From Acidobacteriota bacterium (lineage in GTDB: Bacteria > Acidobacteriota > Terriglobia > Acidiferrales > UBA7541), in NCBI GenBank assembly GCA_003224235.1, contig QHYU01000138.1:18676-82675 (forward strand): DNA of 64,000 bases, read 5' to 3'. The translations under genes were made by a program, and so were the position numbers. Positions 17,546 to 26,333 of this stretch are shown here, piece after piece. Every line of letters starts with the position of its first letter. Position 1 is the stretch's first letter. The notes below the pieces were generated by a model, which was given only the letters and a program-made list of their open reading frames with translations, did not search any database and had not been told where the DNA came from.

Positions 17546-18499
17546 TTGGCCGACGATAAGTTCGATAAGTTCAAGATCTTTAGCGGAAGCGCCAATCCCC
17601 CGTTGGCGGAAGAAATCTGCCGTTATCTGGACGTCAGCCCGGGACGCGCGGCGCTTGGCAAGTTCAGCGACGGCGAGATCTACTTCCAGGTGCTGGAAAA
17701 CGTGCGCGGCGCCGACGTCTTTGTGGTGCAGGCGTGCAGCCAGCCGGTGGACTTTCACCTGATGGAGTTACTGATGATGATTGACGCGTTCAAGCGCGCG
17801 TCGGCCTGGCGCATCACCGCGGTGATACCGTACTACTGTTACGCGCGGCAGGACCGCAAAGACAAGCCGCGCGTGCCGATCTCCGCCAAATTGGTGGCCG
17901 ACCTGCTGGAAACCGCCGGGGCCAGCCGCGCGCTGACGCTGGACCTGCACGCGCCGCAGATTCAGGGCTACTTCAACGTGCCGGTGGACCACTTGTATGC
18001 CTCGCCAGTTCTGGTCGAGTATTTCCATAACCTGCGGCTGAAGAATCTCACCGTAGTTTCGCCGGATGCGGGCGGCGTGGAGCGCGCGCGCTTCTTCGCT
18101 AAGAAAATGGATGCGCCGCTGGCCATCGTGGATAAGCGGCGCGTGGACGTGGATGTCAGCGAAGTGATGAACTTGATCGGCGACGTGCGCGGCCGCGTCG
18201 CGCTGGTGATTGACGACATCATCGATACCGCCGGCACGCTGGTGAAGACCGCGGAGGCACTGCTCAAGGAGGGGGCGACGAAAGTCTATGCCGCCTGTAC
18301 CCACGCCGTGCTTTCCGGGCCGGCGGTCGAGCGCCTGTGCCGCTCGGCGATCCAAGAGGTTGTGGTCACCAACTCGGTGCCGCTTACCCCGGAAGCGAAG
18401 AAAGTCCAAAAGATCAAGGTGCTCAGCGTCGCCGAATTGCTCGCCCGCGGCATCCGCTCGATCCACGAAGAAACGTCGATCAGCGAGCTATTCATCTAG
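17546..18499 (+). CDS. prs: Ribose-phosphate pyrophosphokinase
   Basis: 317 residues, full length, starting at TTG 17546 behind AAGGGAAA. It opens with KIFSGSANPPLAEEI. Also visible are the flexible loop YARQDRKDKPR, LDLHAPQIQGYF, VVSPDAGGVERARFFAKK, and the PRPP-binding loop VIDDIIDTAGTL. It makes PRPP from ribose-5-phosphate and ATP for nucleotide, His and Trp synthesis. It sits tightly between ispE and rplY, a common gene order in acidobacteria and proteobacteria. Confidence 0.96.
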   Translation: MADDKFDKFKIFSGSANPPLAEEICRYLDVSPGRAALGKFSDGEIYFQVLENVRGADVFVVQACSQPVDFHLMELLMMIDAFKRASAWRITAVIPYYCYARQDRKDKPRVPISAKLVADLLETAGASRALTLDLHAPQIQGYFNVPVDHLYASPVLVEYFHNLRLKNLTVVSPDAGGVERARFFAKKMDAPLAIVDKRRVDVDVSEVMNLIGDVRGRVALVIDDIIDTAGTLVKTAEALLKEGATKVYAACTHAVLSGPAVERLCRSAIQEVVVTNSVPLTPEAKKVQKIKVLSVAELLARGIRSIHEETSISELFI

Positions 18500-18517
18500 G
18501 GGGTAAAGGAAGGACCC

Positions 18518-19237
18518 ATGGAACAGATCATTGTGGAGGCTACGCCCCGCGACACGCGGGGAAAGAACGCCGCGCGGCGCATGCGCTGCGCCGGGCAGAT
18601 CCCCGCCGTCCTCTACGGCGGCTCAGGCGAACCGCAGGCCGTGGCGGTTAACACCAAGCAGGTGGCCGGCATTCTGCGCTCCGAATCCGGCCACAACACC
18701 ATCTTCACCGTCAAGCTGAACGGCAGCGAACACAAGGCCATCCTGAAAGACTGGCAGGTGGACCCGGCGAAAGGCTCGCTGCTGCACGTGGATATGCTGA
18801 GAATCGCTATGGACGTGCGCATGCGCGTCAAGGTGCCGGTCCACACTTTCGGCGAGCCGCAAGGCGTCAAGATGCAGGGTGGCATCTTCGAAATGGTGAC
18901 CCGCGAAGTCGAAATTGAATGCCTGCCCAGCGAGATTCCGGACGAGTTCAAGGTGGATGTGAGCGGATTGATGATCGGCAAGCAACTTCGCGCGGCCGAT
19001 CTGCCGCTCGACCCCCAGAAAATCAAGCTGCTGACTGACCCGCAGCGGGTCATCGCGCACGTGGTGGCGCTGCGCGCGGAGGAAGAGAAGCCGGTCGAAG
19101 CGGCCGCCCCCACTGAGGCGGCGCCCGCTGAACCCGAGGTCATCAAGAAGGGGAAGAAGGAAGCCGAAGAAGGCGAGGAAGTCGCAGCCGAGGCCGAGGC
19201 AAAAGGCAAGGGCAAGGAAAAGGAAAAAGAAAAATAG
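18518..19237 (+). CDS. rplY: 50S ribosomal protein L25 (CTC/TL5 long form)
   Basis: 239 residues. The N-terminal L25 domain (1-95) opens with VEATPRDTRGKNAARRMR and has IPAVLYGG. The C-terminal beta domain of the CTC/TL5 form follows (100-190, with VKVPVHTFGEPQGVKMQGG). The last 50 residues are a Glu/Ala/Lys-rich low-complexity tail ending in KGKGKEKEKEK. It binds 5S rRNA. The ribosome site AAAGGAAGG is strong. It is followed by pth, the usual neighbour. Confidence 0.95.
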   Translation: MEQIIVEATPRDTRGKNAARRMRCAGQIPAVLYGGSGEPQAVAVNTKQVAGILRSESGHNTIFTVKLNGSEHKAILKDWQVDPAKGSLLHVDMLRIAMDVRMRVKVPVHTFGEPQGVKMQGGIFEMVTREVEIECLPSEIPDEFKVDVSGLMIGKQLRAADLPLDPQKIKLLTDPQRVIAHVVALRAEEEKPVEAAAPTEAAPAEPEVIKKGKKEAEEGEEVAAEAEAKGKGKEKEKEK

Positions 19238-19371
19238 GCGTTTGTTGGGGTGGGGCGTTTGTCGCCGGCGTTTTTGTGTTCCGTGCGTGCGGTGTTTCAC
19301 CGGACCAACGCGTGTTCGGGCGGCAGGACTGAAGCCGTCCAATGGATGTGCGCGAGCGGGTGGCCAAGCGG

Positions 19372-19962
19372 ATGCGGCTGATCGTCGGCCTCGGCAATCC
19401 TGGTCCGGAATACGCTTGGACGCCGCACAACCTGGGTTTCCTGGTCGTGGACCGGTTGGCGGAACTCGGCGGCATGCGGGTCGAGCGGCCCGAGGGGAAG
19501 GCTTGCATTGGCCGAGGCCATCTGGCGGGGCAAGAAGTCTTGCTGGCCAAGCCACAAACGTACGTGAACCTGAGTGGTCTGGCGGTGCGCGAACTGCTCA
19601 GCCGGTTTGAGTGCGACCCGGCGGAAATGATCGTCATTTACGACGAGGTTGCGCTGCCCTGGGGCATGATCCGCATCCGGGAGCGCGGCAGTGCCGGCGG
19701 GCACAATGGGTTGAAGTCGCTGATCGGCGCCATTGGAACCGACCAATTTACCCGCGTGCGGCTGGGGGTGCAGCCGGAGCATCCCGTGGGTGATCTTGCG
19801 GCCTACGTGCTGCGCCCGATGCGCAAGGCCGAACTGGAAATCGCAGCGGAGATGATTGAGCAAGCCGCTGGAGCGGTCGCGGTGATCCTGACCGAAGGCG
19901 TGACCCGGGCGATGAACCGGTTTAACCGGCGCGTGCCGCCGCCTGGCGAGATTTCGATTTGA
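19372..19962 (+). CDS. pth: Peptidyl-tRNA hydrolase
   Basis: 196 residues from the ATG at 19372; an in-frame ATG at 19342 would add ten residues. N9 and H19 (GLGNPGPEYAWTPHNLGF) and the IYDEVALPWG segment near 85, containing the catalytic-site Asp, match Pth. GSAGGHNGLKSL is also diagnostic. It recycles peptidyl-tRNAs released from stalled ribosomes. It is in the same transcription direction as rplY upstream and rpsF downstream. Confidence 0.94.
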   Translation: MRLIVGLGNPGPEYAWTPHNLGFLVVDRLAELGGMRVERPEGKACIGRGHLAGQEVLLAKPQTYVNLSGLAVRELLSRFECDPAEMIVIYDEVALPWGMIRIRERGSAGGHNGLKSLIGAIGTDQFTRVRLGVQPEHPVGDLAAYVLRPMRKAELEIAAEMIEQAAGAVAVILTEGVTRAMNRFNRRVPPPGEISI

Positions 19963-20084
19963 GGGGGTTCGATTTCGAGGGTCTCTCCCGGCCCGGAGCG
20001 CCCTTGAAGGTTGCTGTCGTGCCGAGTCCGACGGGGCTGGGGTTACCGACCAAAACTGTCGGGACGCAAGAGCCACAAAACTCA

Positions 20085-20138
20085 GCGAAGCATCTCCACT
20101 GAAATACGCTTCGCAGACTCAACCCGTTCCAGACACGG
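20085..20138 (+). promoter_or_regulatory. Possible structured leader of the rpsF operon
   Basis: Two hairpins lie just upstream of rpsF. The first is GCGAAGC / GCTTCGC (20085-20091 with 20108-20114, 16-nt loop). The second is CCGT / ACGG (20124-20127 with 20135-20138), directly before the GAGGGAG ribosome site. S6:S18 autoregulatory leaders are known in several phyla. Whether this one is such a leader is inference. Confidence 0.3.
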
Positions 20139-20150
20139 AATCGAGGGAGC

Positions 20151-20549
20151 ATGGAAGAACGCATATATGACCTGATCTTCATCTGCCGACCTGCCACTCC
20201 GGAGGAAGAAATCACCAAGGTGGTGGCCACACTGGAGCAGGCGGCCAACGAACGCGGCGGTAAAGTGGAAAAAGTCGAGAAGTGGGGCACGCGCAAGCTG
20301 GCCTATCGTGTCTCCAAACACCGCGAAGGTATCTACGTCTATCTGCTGCTGCGCAGCACGCAGGGCGAAATGATCAAGGAGCTCGAGCGGCGCCTGAAGG
20401 TATCCGATCCGGTGCTCAAGTATCAAACCGTGCGTCTGGATGAGGAGTTGAAGCGCCAGCAGAAGTTCATCCGGCGGCGTGAGCGAAAGATGGCGCGGCG
20501 CCCGCGAAAGCCAGCGAGCGCTGGCGAGCAGGTCGCCGCCGCGGGCTAG
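20151..20549 (+). CDS. rpsF: 30S ribosomal protein S6
   Basis: 132 residues. The S6 core (1-95) has RIYDLIFICRP, GTRKLAYRVSKHREGIYV and a final ERRLKVSDPVLKYQTVRLD. After it comes a basic tail (KFIRRRERKMARRPRK) longer than in E. coli. It binds S18 on the 30S platform. It is followed by rpsR after 24 bp and then rplI and dnaB, a widely conserved block. Confidence 0.96.
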   Translation: MEERIYDLIFICRPATPEEEITKVVATLEQAANERGGKVEKVEKWGTRKLAYRVSKHREGIYVYLLLRSTQGEMIKELERRLKVSDPVLKYQTVRLDEELKRQQKFIRRRERKMARRPRKPASAGEQVAAAG

Positions 20550-20573
20550 TCCAGATCGAGCGAAAGGGGAACT

Positions 20574-20885
20574 ATGCCAGAAGAACCGAGGCAACATCAG
20601 GCCGGGCCGTCGGGCCAGCGCGAGCGCCGCGAGGCGCCTCCGGGCGGCCCACGCAAAGGCAAGCGGCAATACTTCCGCAAGAAGAAGGTTTGCCGCTTCT
20701 GCGTCGATCGGGTGGATTTTATCGACTACAAGAAGGTAGAGATGCTTCAGCCATTCGTGCAGGAGCGCGGCAAGATCCTGCCGCGGCGCATGACCGGTAC
20801 CTGCTCGAGGCATCAGCGCTGGCTGGGCGAGGCCATCAAGCGCGCGCGCAACATTGCGCTGCTGCCGTTTGCCACTGCACTCTAG
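20574..20885 (+). CDS. rpsR: 30S ribosomal protein S18
   Basis: 103 residues. The S18 domain starts near 35 with [23 protein letters not shown], then [32 protein letters not shown]-x2-C and a third Cys (GTCSRHQ) give the zinc-binding (C+) form in part. The N-terminal 33 residues are a Gly/Pro/Arg-rich extension. It has a good AAAGGGG ribosome site. Confidence 0.96.
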   Translation: MPEEPRQHQAGPSGQRERREAPPGGPRKGKRQYFRKKKVCRFCVDRVDFIDYKKVEMLQPFVQERGKILPRRMTGTCSRHQRWLGEAIKRARNIALLPFATAL

Positions 20886-20989
20886 GTACTTGGTCCGGCG
20901 CGAGCATCGAATTCTGGGAGCTTCCGGAGCAGGTCCGAGGCGTATTCTAGGCCATCAACCGCCAATGGAGCGCTACAAAGGAAAGGCCG

Positions 20990-21436
20990 ATGCAAATCAT
21001 TTTGCAGGAAGACATCGAAAAGCTGGGAACGCGAGGCCAGGTGGTCGAAGTGGCCGATGGCTACGCGCGCAACTATTTGCTGCCGCGCAAGCTGGCCATT
21101 GAGGCCAGCGCGGGCAACGTGAAGCGCCTGGAGAAAATCCGCACCGTGCTCGCCAAGCGCACCGCGAACGAAAAAGGAGGCGCGGAGAAACTCGCCGAGC
21201 TGCTGGCCGCGGTCAGCGTCAAGCTGAAGCGCAAGTCGGGCGAAAACGATCAACTCTTTGGCTCGGTCACTGCCGCGGACATCTCCGAGGCGCTCGCCGC
21301 GCAGGGCTTCAATATTGATAAGCGCAAGATCGAGCTCGCCGATCCGATTAAGCTGATCGGCGAATACCAGGTGACTGCGAAGCTGTACCAGGATGTCGCC
21401 GCCGCGATTAAGGTCGTTGTCGAGCGCGAGACCTAG
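20990..21436 (+). CDS. rplI: 50S ribosomal protein L9
   Basis: 148 residues, standard length. The N-terminal domain is MQIILQEDIEKLGTRGQVVEVADGYARNYLLPR (shown here in part by its start and the DGYARNYLLPRKLA box). The long connecting helix and the C-terminal domain with GSVTAADISEAL follow. It binds 23S rRNA near the L1 stalk. A strong AAAGGAAAGG ribosome site precedes the ATG. Confidence 0.4.
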   Translation: MQIILQEDIEKLGTRGQVVEVADGYARNYLLPRKLAIEASAGNVKRLEKIRTVLAKRTANEKGGAEKLAELLAAVSVKLKRKSGENDQLFGSVTAADISEALAAQGFNIDKRKIELADPIKLIGEYQVTAKLYQDVAAAIKVVVERET

Positions 21437-21695
21437 CCCGCAGGCCTAGCACCCGAGGACTCTCAGGGGACACTCCGGCAAGCCCGATCGTCTCGGAGCA
21501 ATTTTTTGTCTCCGAATTTGCGGCGGTTCTCCTCAAGATTTCCACATCCGAGAGATTTCCTCACTTCCCACAGCTCTCCTCAATATGCACAAGTTCTCCG
21601 GTTGACGCCGCCACCTGGCGCGCCCACAATTCGGGCTCTCGCTCGCCACCCCACGCATGGGAGGAGTGAACTTCCTAAGGGCGGGCGCGCAGCAG

Positions 21696-21726
21696 GCGGG
21701 GACAGGCAGCACTGCCTGTCCCCCGC
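21696..21726. repeat. Short intergenic palindrome (ACAGGCA family)
   Basis: Left arm GCGGGGACAGGCAG at 21696-21709, two-base loop, and right arm 21712-21726 complementary except for one extra C. It shares the ACAGGCA/TGCCTGT core with 1092-1113. It lies in the 350-bp rplI-dnaB gap, which otherwise holds nothing recognisable. Confidence 0.6.
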
Positions 21727-21786
21727 AGAAAGCTGTTGAACTCGCTGCCGCCTCAGGCGAAAATAAGGCGAACGCACAACGATCCT

Positions 21787-23142
21787 ATGACCCCCGAGGT
21801 CGCCCTCGAACGCCCGCTTCCGCACAATCTGGACGCCGAACGGAGTATTCTGGGCGCCATTCTGCTCGATAACCACGTCTTGAACGCGGCGGTGGAAAAG
21901 CTCCAATCCGAAGACTTCTTTCTCGATCAGCACCGGCGCGTCTTCCAGCAGATGATCGCGCTGGGCGAGTCGCAGCAGGCTATCGACCTGGTAACGCTGA
22001 CCGAGGAACTCCAGCGTCGCGGGGAGCTCGAGGCTTCCGGCGGCGCCGCCTACTTGGCGCAACTGGTGGATGGGGTGCCACGCATCACCAACGTCGAGCA
22101 TTACGCACGCATCGTCAAAGAAAAGGCCATCCTGCGCAACGTCATCCATGCGACTTATGCCATTCAGCAGCAGGCTTTGGAAGCGGAAGAGGACGCGGAT
22201 GCCATTCTGGATCGCGCCGAGTCCACCATCTTCCAATTGGCTGAAGACCGCGCGCGCGCGGGGTTCGTGGGCGTGAAAGATCTAGTGCGCGAGAACTTCG
22301 ACCGGCTCGCGCGCATCCTCACCGAAGGCAGGCAGGTCACGGGGCTTTCCACCGGCTACAACCAGCTCAACAACATCACCTCGGGCCTCCAGGGATCCGA
22401 GCTGATCATCCTGGCGGCGCGGCCGGCCGTGGGCAAGACCGCTCTGGCGCTCAACATCGCCGAAAACGTGGCCGTGCGCGATAACGAGCTGGTGGCGATT
22501 TTCAGCCTGGAGATGTCGAAGGAGTCGCTCCTGATGCGCCTGCTGGCTTCGCACGCGCGCATCGACGCGCACAAGTTCCGCACCGGGCGCCTCTCTCGCG
22601 ACGATGGGCGGCGGATGACTGAATCACTTGCGCGCTTGGCTGAGGCGCCGCTGTGGATCGACGACTCGGGCTCCTCCACCGTAGTCGAGATGGGAGCCAA
22701 GGCCCGCCGGCTGAAACGCGACAAAGGATTGTCGCTGGTGATTGTGGACTATCTGCAACTGGTGGCGGCGCGCGGGCGCTTCGGCAACCGCAACGAAGAG
22801 GTTGGGAGCATCACCCGGGGCCTGAAGGGCTTGGCTAAGGAGCTCAAAGCGCCTGTACTGGTGCTGAGCCAGCTGACTCGCGCCCCGGAACGCGAAGACC
22901 GCCGGCCGCAGCTCGCCGACCTGCGCGAATCGGGCGCCATCGAGCAGGACGCTGACGTGGTCATCTTCATCCACCGGCCAAACCTCTACAAGCCCGAGGA
23001 GACCGCGGAGGAGCGCGCCAAGGCTGAGATCATCATCGCCAAACAGCGCAATGGCCCCACCGAGCGCATCCAGTTCGTTTTCCTGAACGCCTTCACGCGG
23101 TTTGAAGAAGCCGCCCCGGAGGCGTGGGGACCTACGGAATAA
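21787..23142 (+). CDS. dnaB: Replicative DNA helicase DnaB
   Basis: 451 residues from the ATG at 21787; an in-frame TTG at 21736 would add 17. The N-terminal helical domain starts PHNLDAERSILGAILLDN. The RecA-like domain has Walker A ARPAVGKTAL near 211, EMSKESLLMRLL, Walker B LVIVDYLQLV near 335, and LSQLTRAPE. There is no intein: the P-loop is uninterrupted. It unwinds DNA at the replication fork. It follows the ribosomal genes rpsF-rpsR-rplI, as in many bacteria. Confidence 0.95.
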   Translation: MTPEVALERPLPHNLDAERSILGAILLDNHVLNAAVEKLQSEDFFLDQHRRVFQQMIALGESQQAIDLVTLTEELQRRGELEASGGAAYLAQLVDGVPRITNVEHYARIVKEKAILRNVIHATYAIQQQALEAEEDADAILDRAESTIFQLAEDRARAGFVGVKDLVRENFDRLARILTEGRQVTGLSTGYNQLNNITSGLQGSELIILAARPAVGKTALALNIAENVAVRDNELVAIFSLEMSKESLLMRLLASHARIDAHKFRTGRLSRDDGRRMTESLARLAEAPLWIDDSGSSTVVEMGAKARRLKRDKGLSLVIVDYLQLVAARGRFGNRNEEVGSITRGLKGLAKELKAPVLVLSQLTRAPEREDRRPQLADLRESGAIEQDADVVIFIHRPNLYKPEETAEERAKAEIIIAKQRNGPTERIQFVFLNAFTRFEEAAPEAWGPTE

Positions 23143-23214
23143 GACCTTCCGTCCAGGCGTCGGGCGCAGCCCCGGTGTTTCTTCCACTGTGTGTTACTGG
23201 TATTACCATTCAGC

Positions 23215-23937
23215 TTACATCGGTTTGGGGCCGCCAACGACGCAGGGTGGATTGCACGCGCGATGATACTTGATGACAACGCCTTTCAGGTCTTTCTTCT
23301 CGACCTTTAGGGTTTTGTCGCAAGTCTCCCACCACTGCTTCAGGCACTCTTCGCTGGTCAGGTGATACTGCTGAGACGGGGCGAGGTTTTGGTTTTCTTT
23401 TGTGAAGTCTGGAACCCTCAATGCATCCTTCTTGCTGTCGTCGATGAAGCAATAATCGCCCGGCGGCAATGAGATTTTGAAATTTCCCTCTGCATCGGTA
23501 GTGAATTTCAGGATGGTTTGCTTGATAGCGTTTACGTTTCCGGCGCGTACGAACACCTCTTTGTTGGGGAAAGGCTTCTCTTTTCGGAGGAATTCGAGGA
23601 TTTCCTCGGAAGGATTCGCCCCGCCGCAGTAGTCGCTGGTCTGGACCACTTTGCCGGAGATAGTCCGCCGCCCCGCGGTTTTCGCTTTCGAGCGGCTGGC
23701 TCCCCCCGGACCAGAAGTGGAGACCGGCATTGAAGCCGGAGCCGGGGCCTGTTGCGGAGATGAAGTTGCGAGCAAGGAAACCCTGGGGCTCGGCTTAGGA
23801 GGGCAGGCTGCGCGCAGGTCCGTTGACGCTGGTGGAAGGCCTTCGAGAAGCCATCCAAAGTGTCCTGCGAGCCACACCAAGGCGAGGAGGCTCCCGATGA
23901 CGAGCAGATGCTCATAACCTTCTCCCTCTCGGCCCAT
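23215..23937 (-). CDS. Membrane-anchored protein of unknown function
   Basis: 240 residues. One N-terminal hydrophobic helix (about 9-31, LLVIGSLLALVWLAGHF) probably anchors it. A Pro/Ser/Ala-rich linker follows to about 90. From 93 on there is a beta-sandwich-like domain (ISGKVVQTSDYCGG ... FTTDAEGNFKISLPPGDYCFIDD) resembling carboxypeptidase-regulatory/SpaA-type folds. The conserved-looking end HRACNPPCVVGGPKP and several paired cysteines suggest disulfides outside the cytoplasm. I do not recognise a named family. It is convergent with dnaB, 72 bp apart. Confidence 0.6.
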   Translation of the reverse strand: MGREGEGYEHLLVIGSLLALVWLAGHFGWLLEGLPPASTDLRAACPPKPSPRVSLLATSSPQQAPAPASMPVSTSGPGGASRSKAKTAGRRTISGKVVQTSDYCGGANPSEEILEFLRKEKPFPNKEVFVRAGNVNAIKQTILKFTTDAEGNFKISLPPGDYCFIDDSKKDALRVPDFTKENQNLAPSQQYHLTSEECLKQWWETCDKTLKVEKKDLKGVVIKYHRACNPPCVVGGPKPM

Positions 23938-24059
23938 GGGCGTTGCTCCAGCGAACCAGGACCCGCAGCATACTCTACCTTGTGGCGATTGGCGTCACCG
24001 CTGGGTAGTGGGTCACTTTCAATTTCGGCTTTCGGTCCCAAACCGGATCAACCGCTTTC

Positions 24060-24536
24060 CTACTCGATGTAGCGAGCCAGCTTCTCAAGTGACGACCGAC
24101 AGCCAGCCTCATTATCCTCGGGTCGTATGCCCGACGGTATGTGCTCAAACAAGATGGTCACTTCTGTCCCGCCGTCTCTATCCTCAAATGTGACCACCAT
24201 GGTCATCTCTCCTGAGAAGGCGGGATCCACCGAGTCAAAGGATATCGCTTGGACGATTCTTGTTGGGGGCGTGAGCTCCGCGAACCGTGCCGTGAAACGG
24301 TCTTCCCGCTCCGAGGTCTTGCCGCGGTACACCTGCTCGGATGAGGGATAGAACAGCGACATCCGATATCCTCCGCCAACTCGGGCGTCGAACTCATGGA
24401 CCTTTCCGGTCATCTCTCCCGGCGAAAGCCAGACAGCCAAGGCTGCAGGGTCGGTAAACGCTCGATAGAGAGCTTCGCGCGGAGCCTTGATGACTCTTGA
24501 GGTTCGCGTACTGGCAGCTGAGTTCGCATCTGTCAT
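24060..24536 (-). CDS. SRPBCC (AHSA1/START-like) domain protein
   Basis: 158 residues. It has the AHSA1 layout: SRVIKAPREALYRAFTDPAALAVW at the N-terminus, GGGYRMSLFYPS, TPPTRIVQAISFDSVDP, EMTMVVTFEDRDGGTEVTILFEHIP, and a final helix SSLEKLARYI. Such helix-grip proteins bind small hydrophobic ligands or act in stress responses. No partner gene indicates its role here. It is cytosolic and stands alone, divergent from alr. Confidence 0.85.
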   Translation of the reverse strand: MTDANSAASTRTSRVIKAPREALYRAFTDPAALAVWLSPGEMTGKVHEFDARVGGGYRMSLFYPSSEQVYRGKTSEREDRFTARFAELTPPTRIVQAISFDSVDPAFSGEMTMVVTFEDRDGGTEVTILFEHIPSGIRPEDNEAGCRSSLEKLARYIE

Positions 24537-24948
24537 GGGTGTATCCTTCCGCTATCCGGCCGGGAACGGTCGTCAAGCATCATACGGGCGTATCGATCAG
24601 CTTTCCACCTGAAGTGGAAATTCAAACTGACCCACCACCCACCGCTGGGGTATTGTCTACCCAGGACAACAGGTGTGTAGGAGTTGCCGCAGCAGGGGGA
24701 ATGCGATAGTTTGGTCAAGGAGTGACCCGGCTCGGTTCGCGTATACCCAGTGCCGTAATTCACTCTCCTATGGACATTTGCAGGAGTCTGTAGGCAGTTG
24801 CGCCCTGGGGGAATCATTCCAGCCTTCGACCCCCAGTTTGGCTACCTGACTGCAACTTTCGCACCGTGGTATTTACTAAACCGAGCGCCCGCTTGGCGTC
24901 GTCGTGTCGCCCAGTGGCGTTTTGGACTACCCTCATAGGGAACCGCTC
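24537..24948. other. Intergenic region without a recognised gene
   Basis: This is 412 bp between the divergent SRPBCC gene and alr. It must hold both promoters, but I see no convincing -35/-10 pair, terminator or RNA. Open frames here are short and look like chance. Confidence 0.4.
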
Positions 24949-26148
24949 ATGACGCGAACGCAAAAAGTGGAGGTCAGGCTTAACGGTCGCCCCGTGTGGG
25001 CTGAGGTGCGGTTGAGCGCACTCGAGCACAACTTCCGCGCCATCCAGCGCCACGTCAACCCGCCTGCGCAGCGGGGTCGTTGGCGGAGAGTCCTTGCCGT
25101 GGTTAAGGCCAACGCCTACGGGCATGGCGCCGTGCCGGTGGCCAAGGCACTGGCAAGAGCCGGAGCCGACTGGTTCGGCGTAACCTGCGCGGCCGAAGGC
25201 GCGGAGTTGCGGGAGGCAGGCATCCGCCAGCCTATTCTGGTGTTGACCGGATTCTGGCCGGGGGAGGAACGCCGCCTTCTCGAGTACGGCCTGACGCCGG
25301 TGATCACCCGGTGCGACCAACTGCGTCACCTGGACCGCGCCGCGGTGCGACTGAAACGCGGTCGGCGCGGCCCGGTCAGCTTCCATCTGAAAATCGACAC
25401 GGGGATGAGCCGGCTTGGCATTTCACCCGGCGACGTGGACTGCTTCGCGCGGGAGCTGGCCAGTTGCCGGCACCTTCGGTTGGAGGGCACGTTTACGCAT
25501 TTTGCTTCTTCCGACGTCTTCACAGCCGAGCAGTGCCAGCATCAAGAAAAGCTTTTCTGCGCCGCGCTCGAACGGCTATCTGCGCTGGGCGCCTCGCCTG
25601 GAATCGTGCATATGGCCAACAGTGCTGCGGTAGCGGCGCGGCCCAGCACCTGGGCCGACATGGCGCGCCCGGGAGCGATGCTCTACGGCTATCACCAGTT
25701 TTACGACCCGCCCGAACGCAGGGCAGAAATCGAAGCAAGACTGCCGCTGCAACCCGCGCTTGCCTTCCGCGCGCGGCTGATTTCCCTGCGCGACATCCCC
25801 GCCGGGCAGGCCGTTGGCTATAACGCGCGGTTCGTGGCCACGCGCCCCTCGCGCATCGCCGTGATTCCCGCTGGCTACGCCGATGGGCTGCTGCGGGGGC
25901 TCGGCAATCGCGGCCGCGTCATCGTCCGCGGGCAGTTTGCGCCCCTAGTGGGAATCATCTCGATGGACTTGGCTATGGTAGACGTCACCGGCATCGATGA
26001 CGTCCGCGTCGGCGACGTGGCCACCATTTACGGCGCTGACGGCCCGGCGGCGCAATATCCGTCTGACATCGCAAAGTGTCTGGGCACCGTTACCTCAGAT
26101 GTGCTCTGCGCCCTGGGCAAGCGCGTCCCCCGGTTCTACCTGCGCTGA
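24949..26148 (+). CDS. alr: Alanine racemase
   Basis: 399 residues from the ATG at 24949 (AGGGAA upstream); a GTG at 24904 in frame would add 15. The PLP lysine is K53 in VVKANAYGHG. FHLKIDTGMSRLG, GTFTHFASSD, RPGAMLYGY and the catalytic Tyr in AVGYNARFVA are all present, as is MDLAMVDVTG. It makes D-alanine for peptidoglycan. Confidence 0.95.
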   Translation: MTRTQKVEVRLNGRPVWAEVRLSALEHNFRAIQRHVNPPAQRGRWRRVLAVVKANAYGHGAVPVAKALARAGADWFGVTCAAEGAELREAGIRQPILVLTGFWPGEERRLLEYGLTPVITRCDQLRHLDRAAVRLKRGRRGPVSFHLKIDTGMSRLGISPGDVDCFARELASCRHLRLEGTFTHFASSDVFTAEQCQHQEKLFCAALERLSALGASPGIVHMANSAAVAARPSTWADMARPGAMLYGYHQFYDPPERRAEIEARLPLQPALAFRARLISLRDIPAGQAVGYNARFVATRPSRIAVIPAGYADGLLRGLGNRGRVIVRGQFAPLVGIISMDLAMVDVTGIDDVRVGDVATIYGADGPAAQYPSDIAKCLGTVTSDVLCALGKRVPRFYLR

Positions 26149-26333
26149 TTTAATCCCTGCAGCTTGACCTAAGTGCTATACTTAGCGGGTACAGGATTTT
26201 GTAACCGGGTTTCTGTTTTTTCATCCCGGAGTTATACGTAATTGGATTCTTTCGCCCGGGATATATTCATCAATTTCATAGCTCATTCAGGACTCGGCGT
26301 CTCATATATCCGAATCTTTCATATGAGGCCCCT

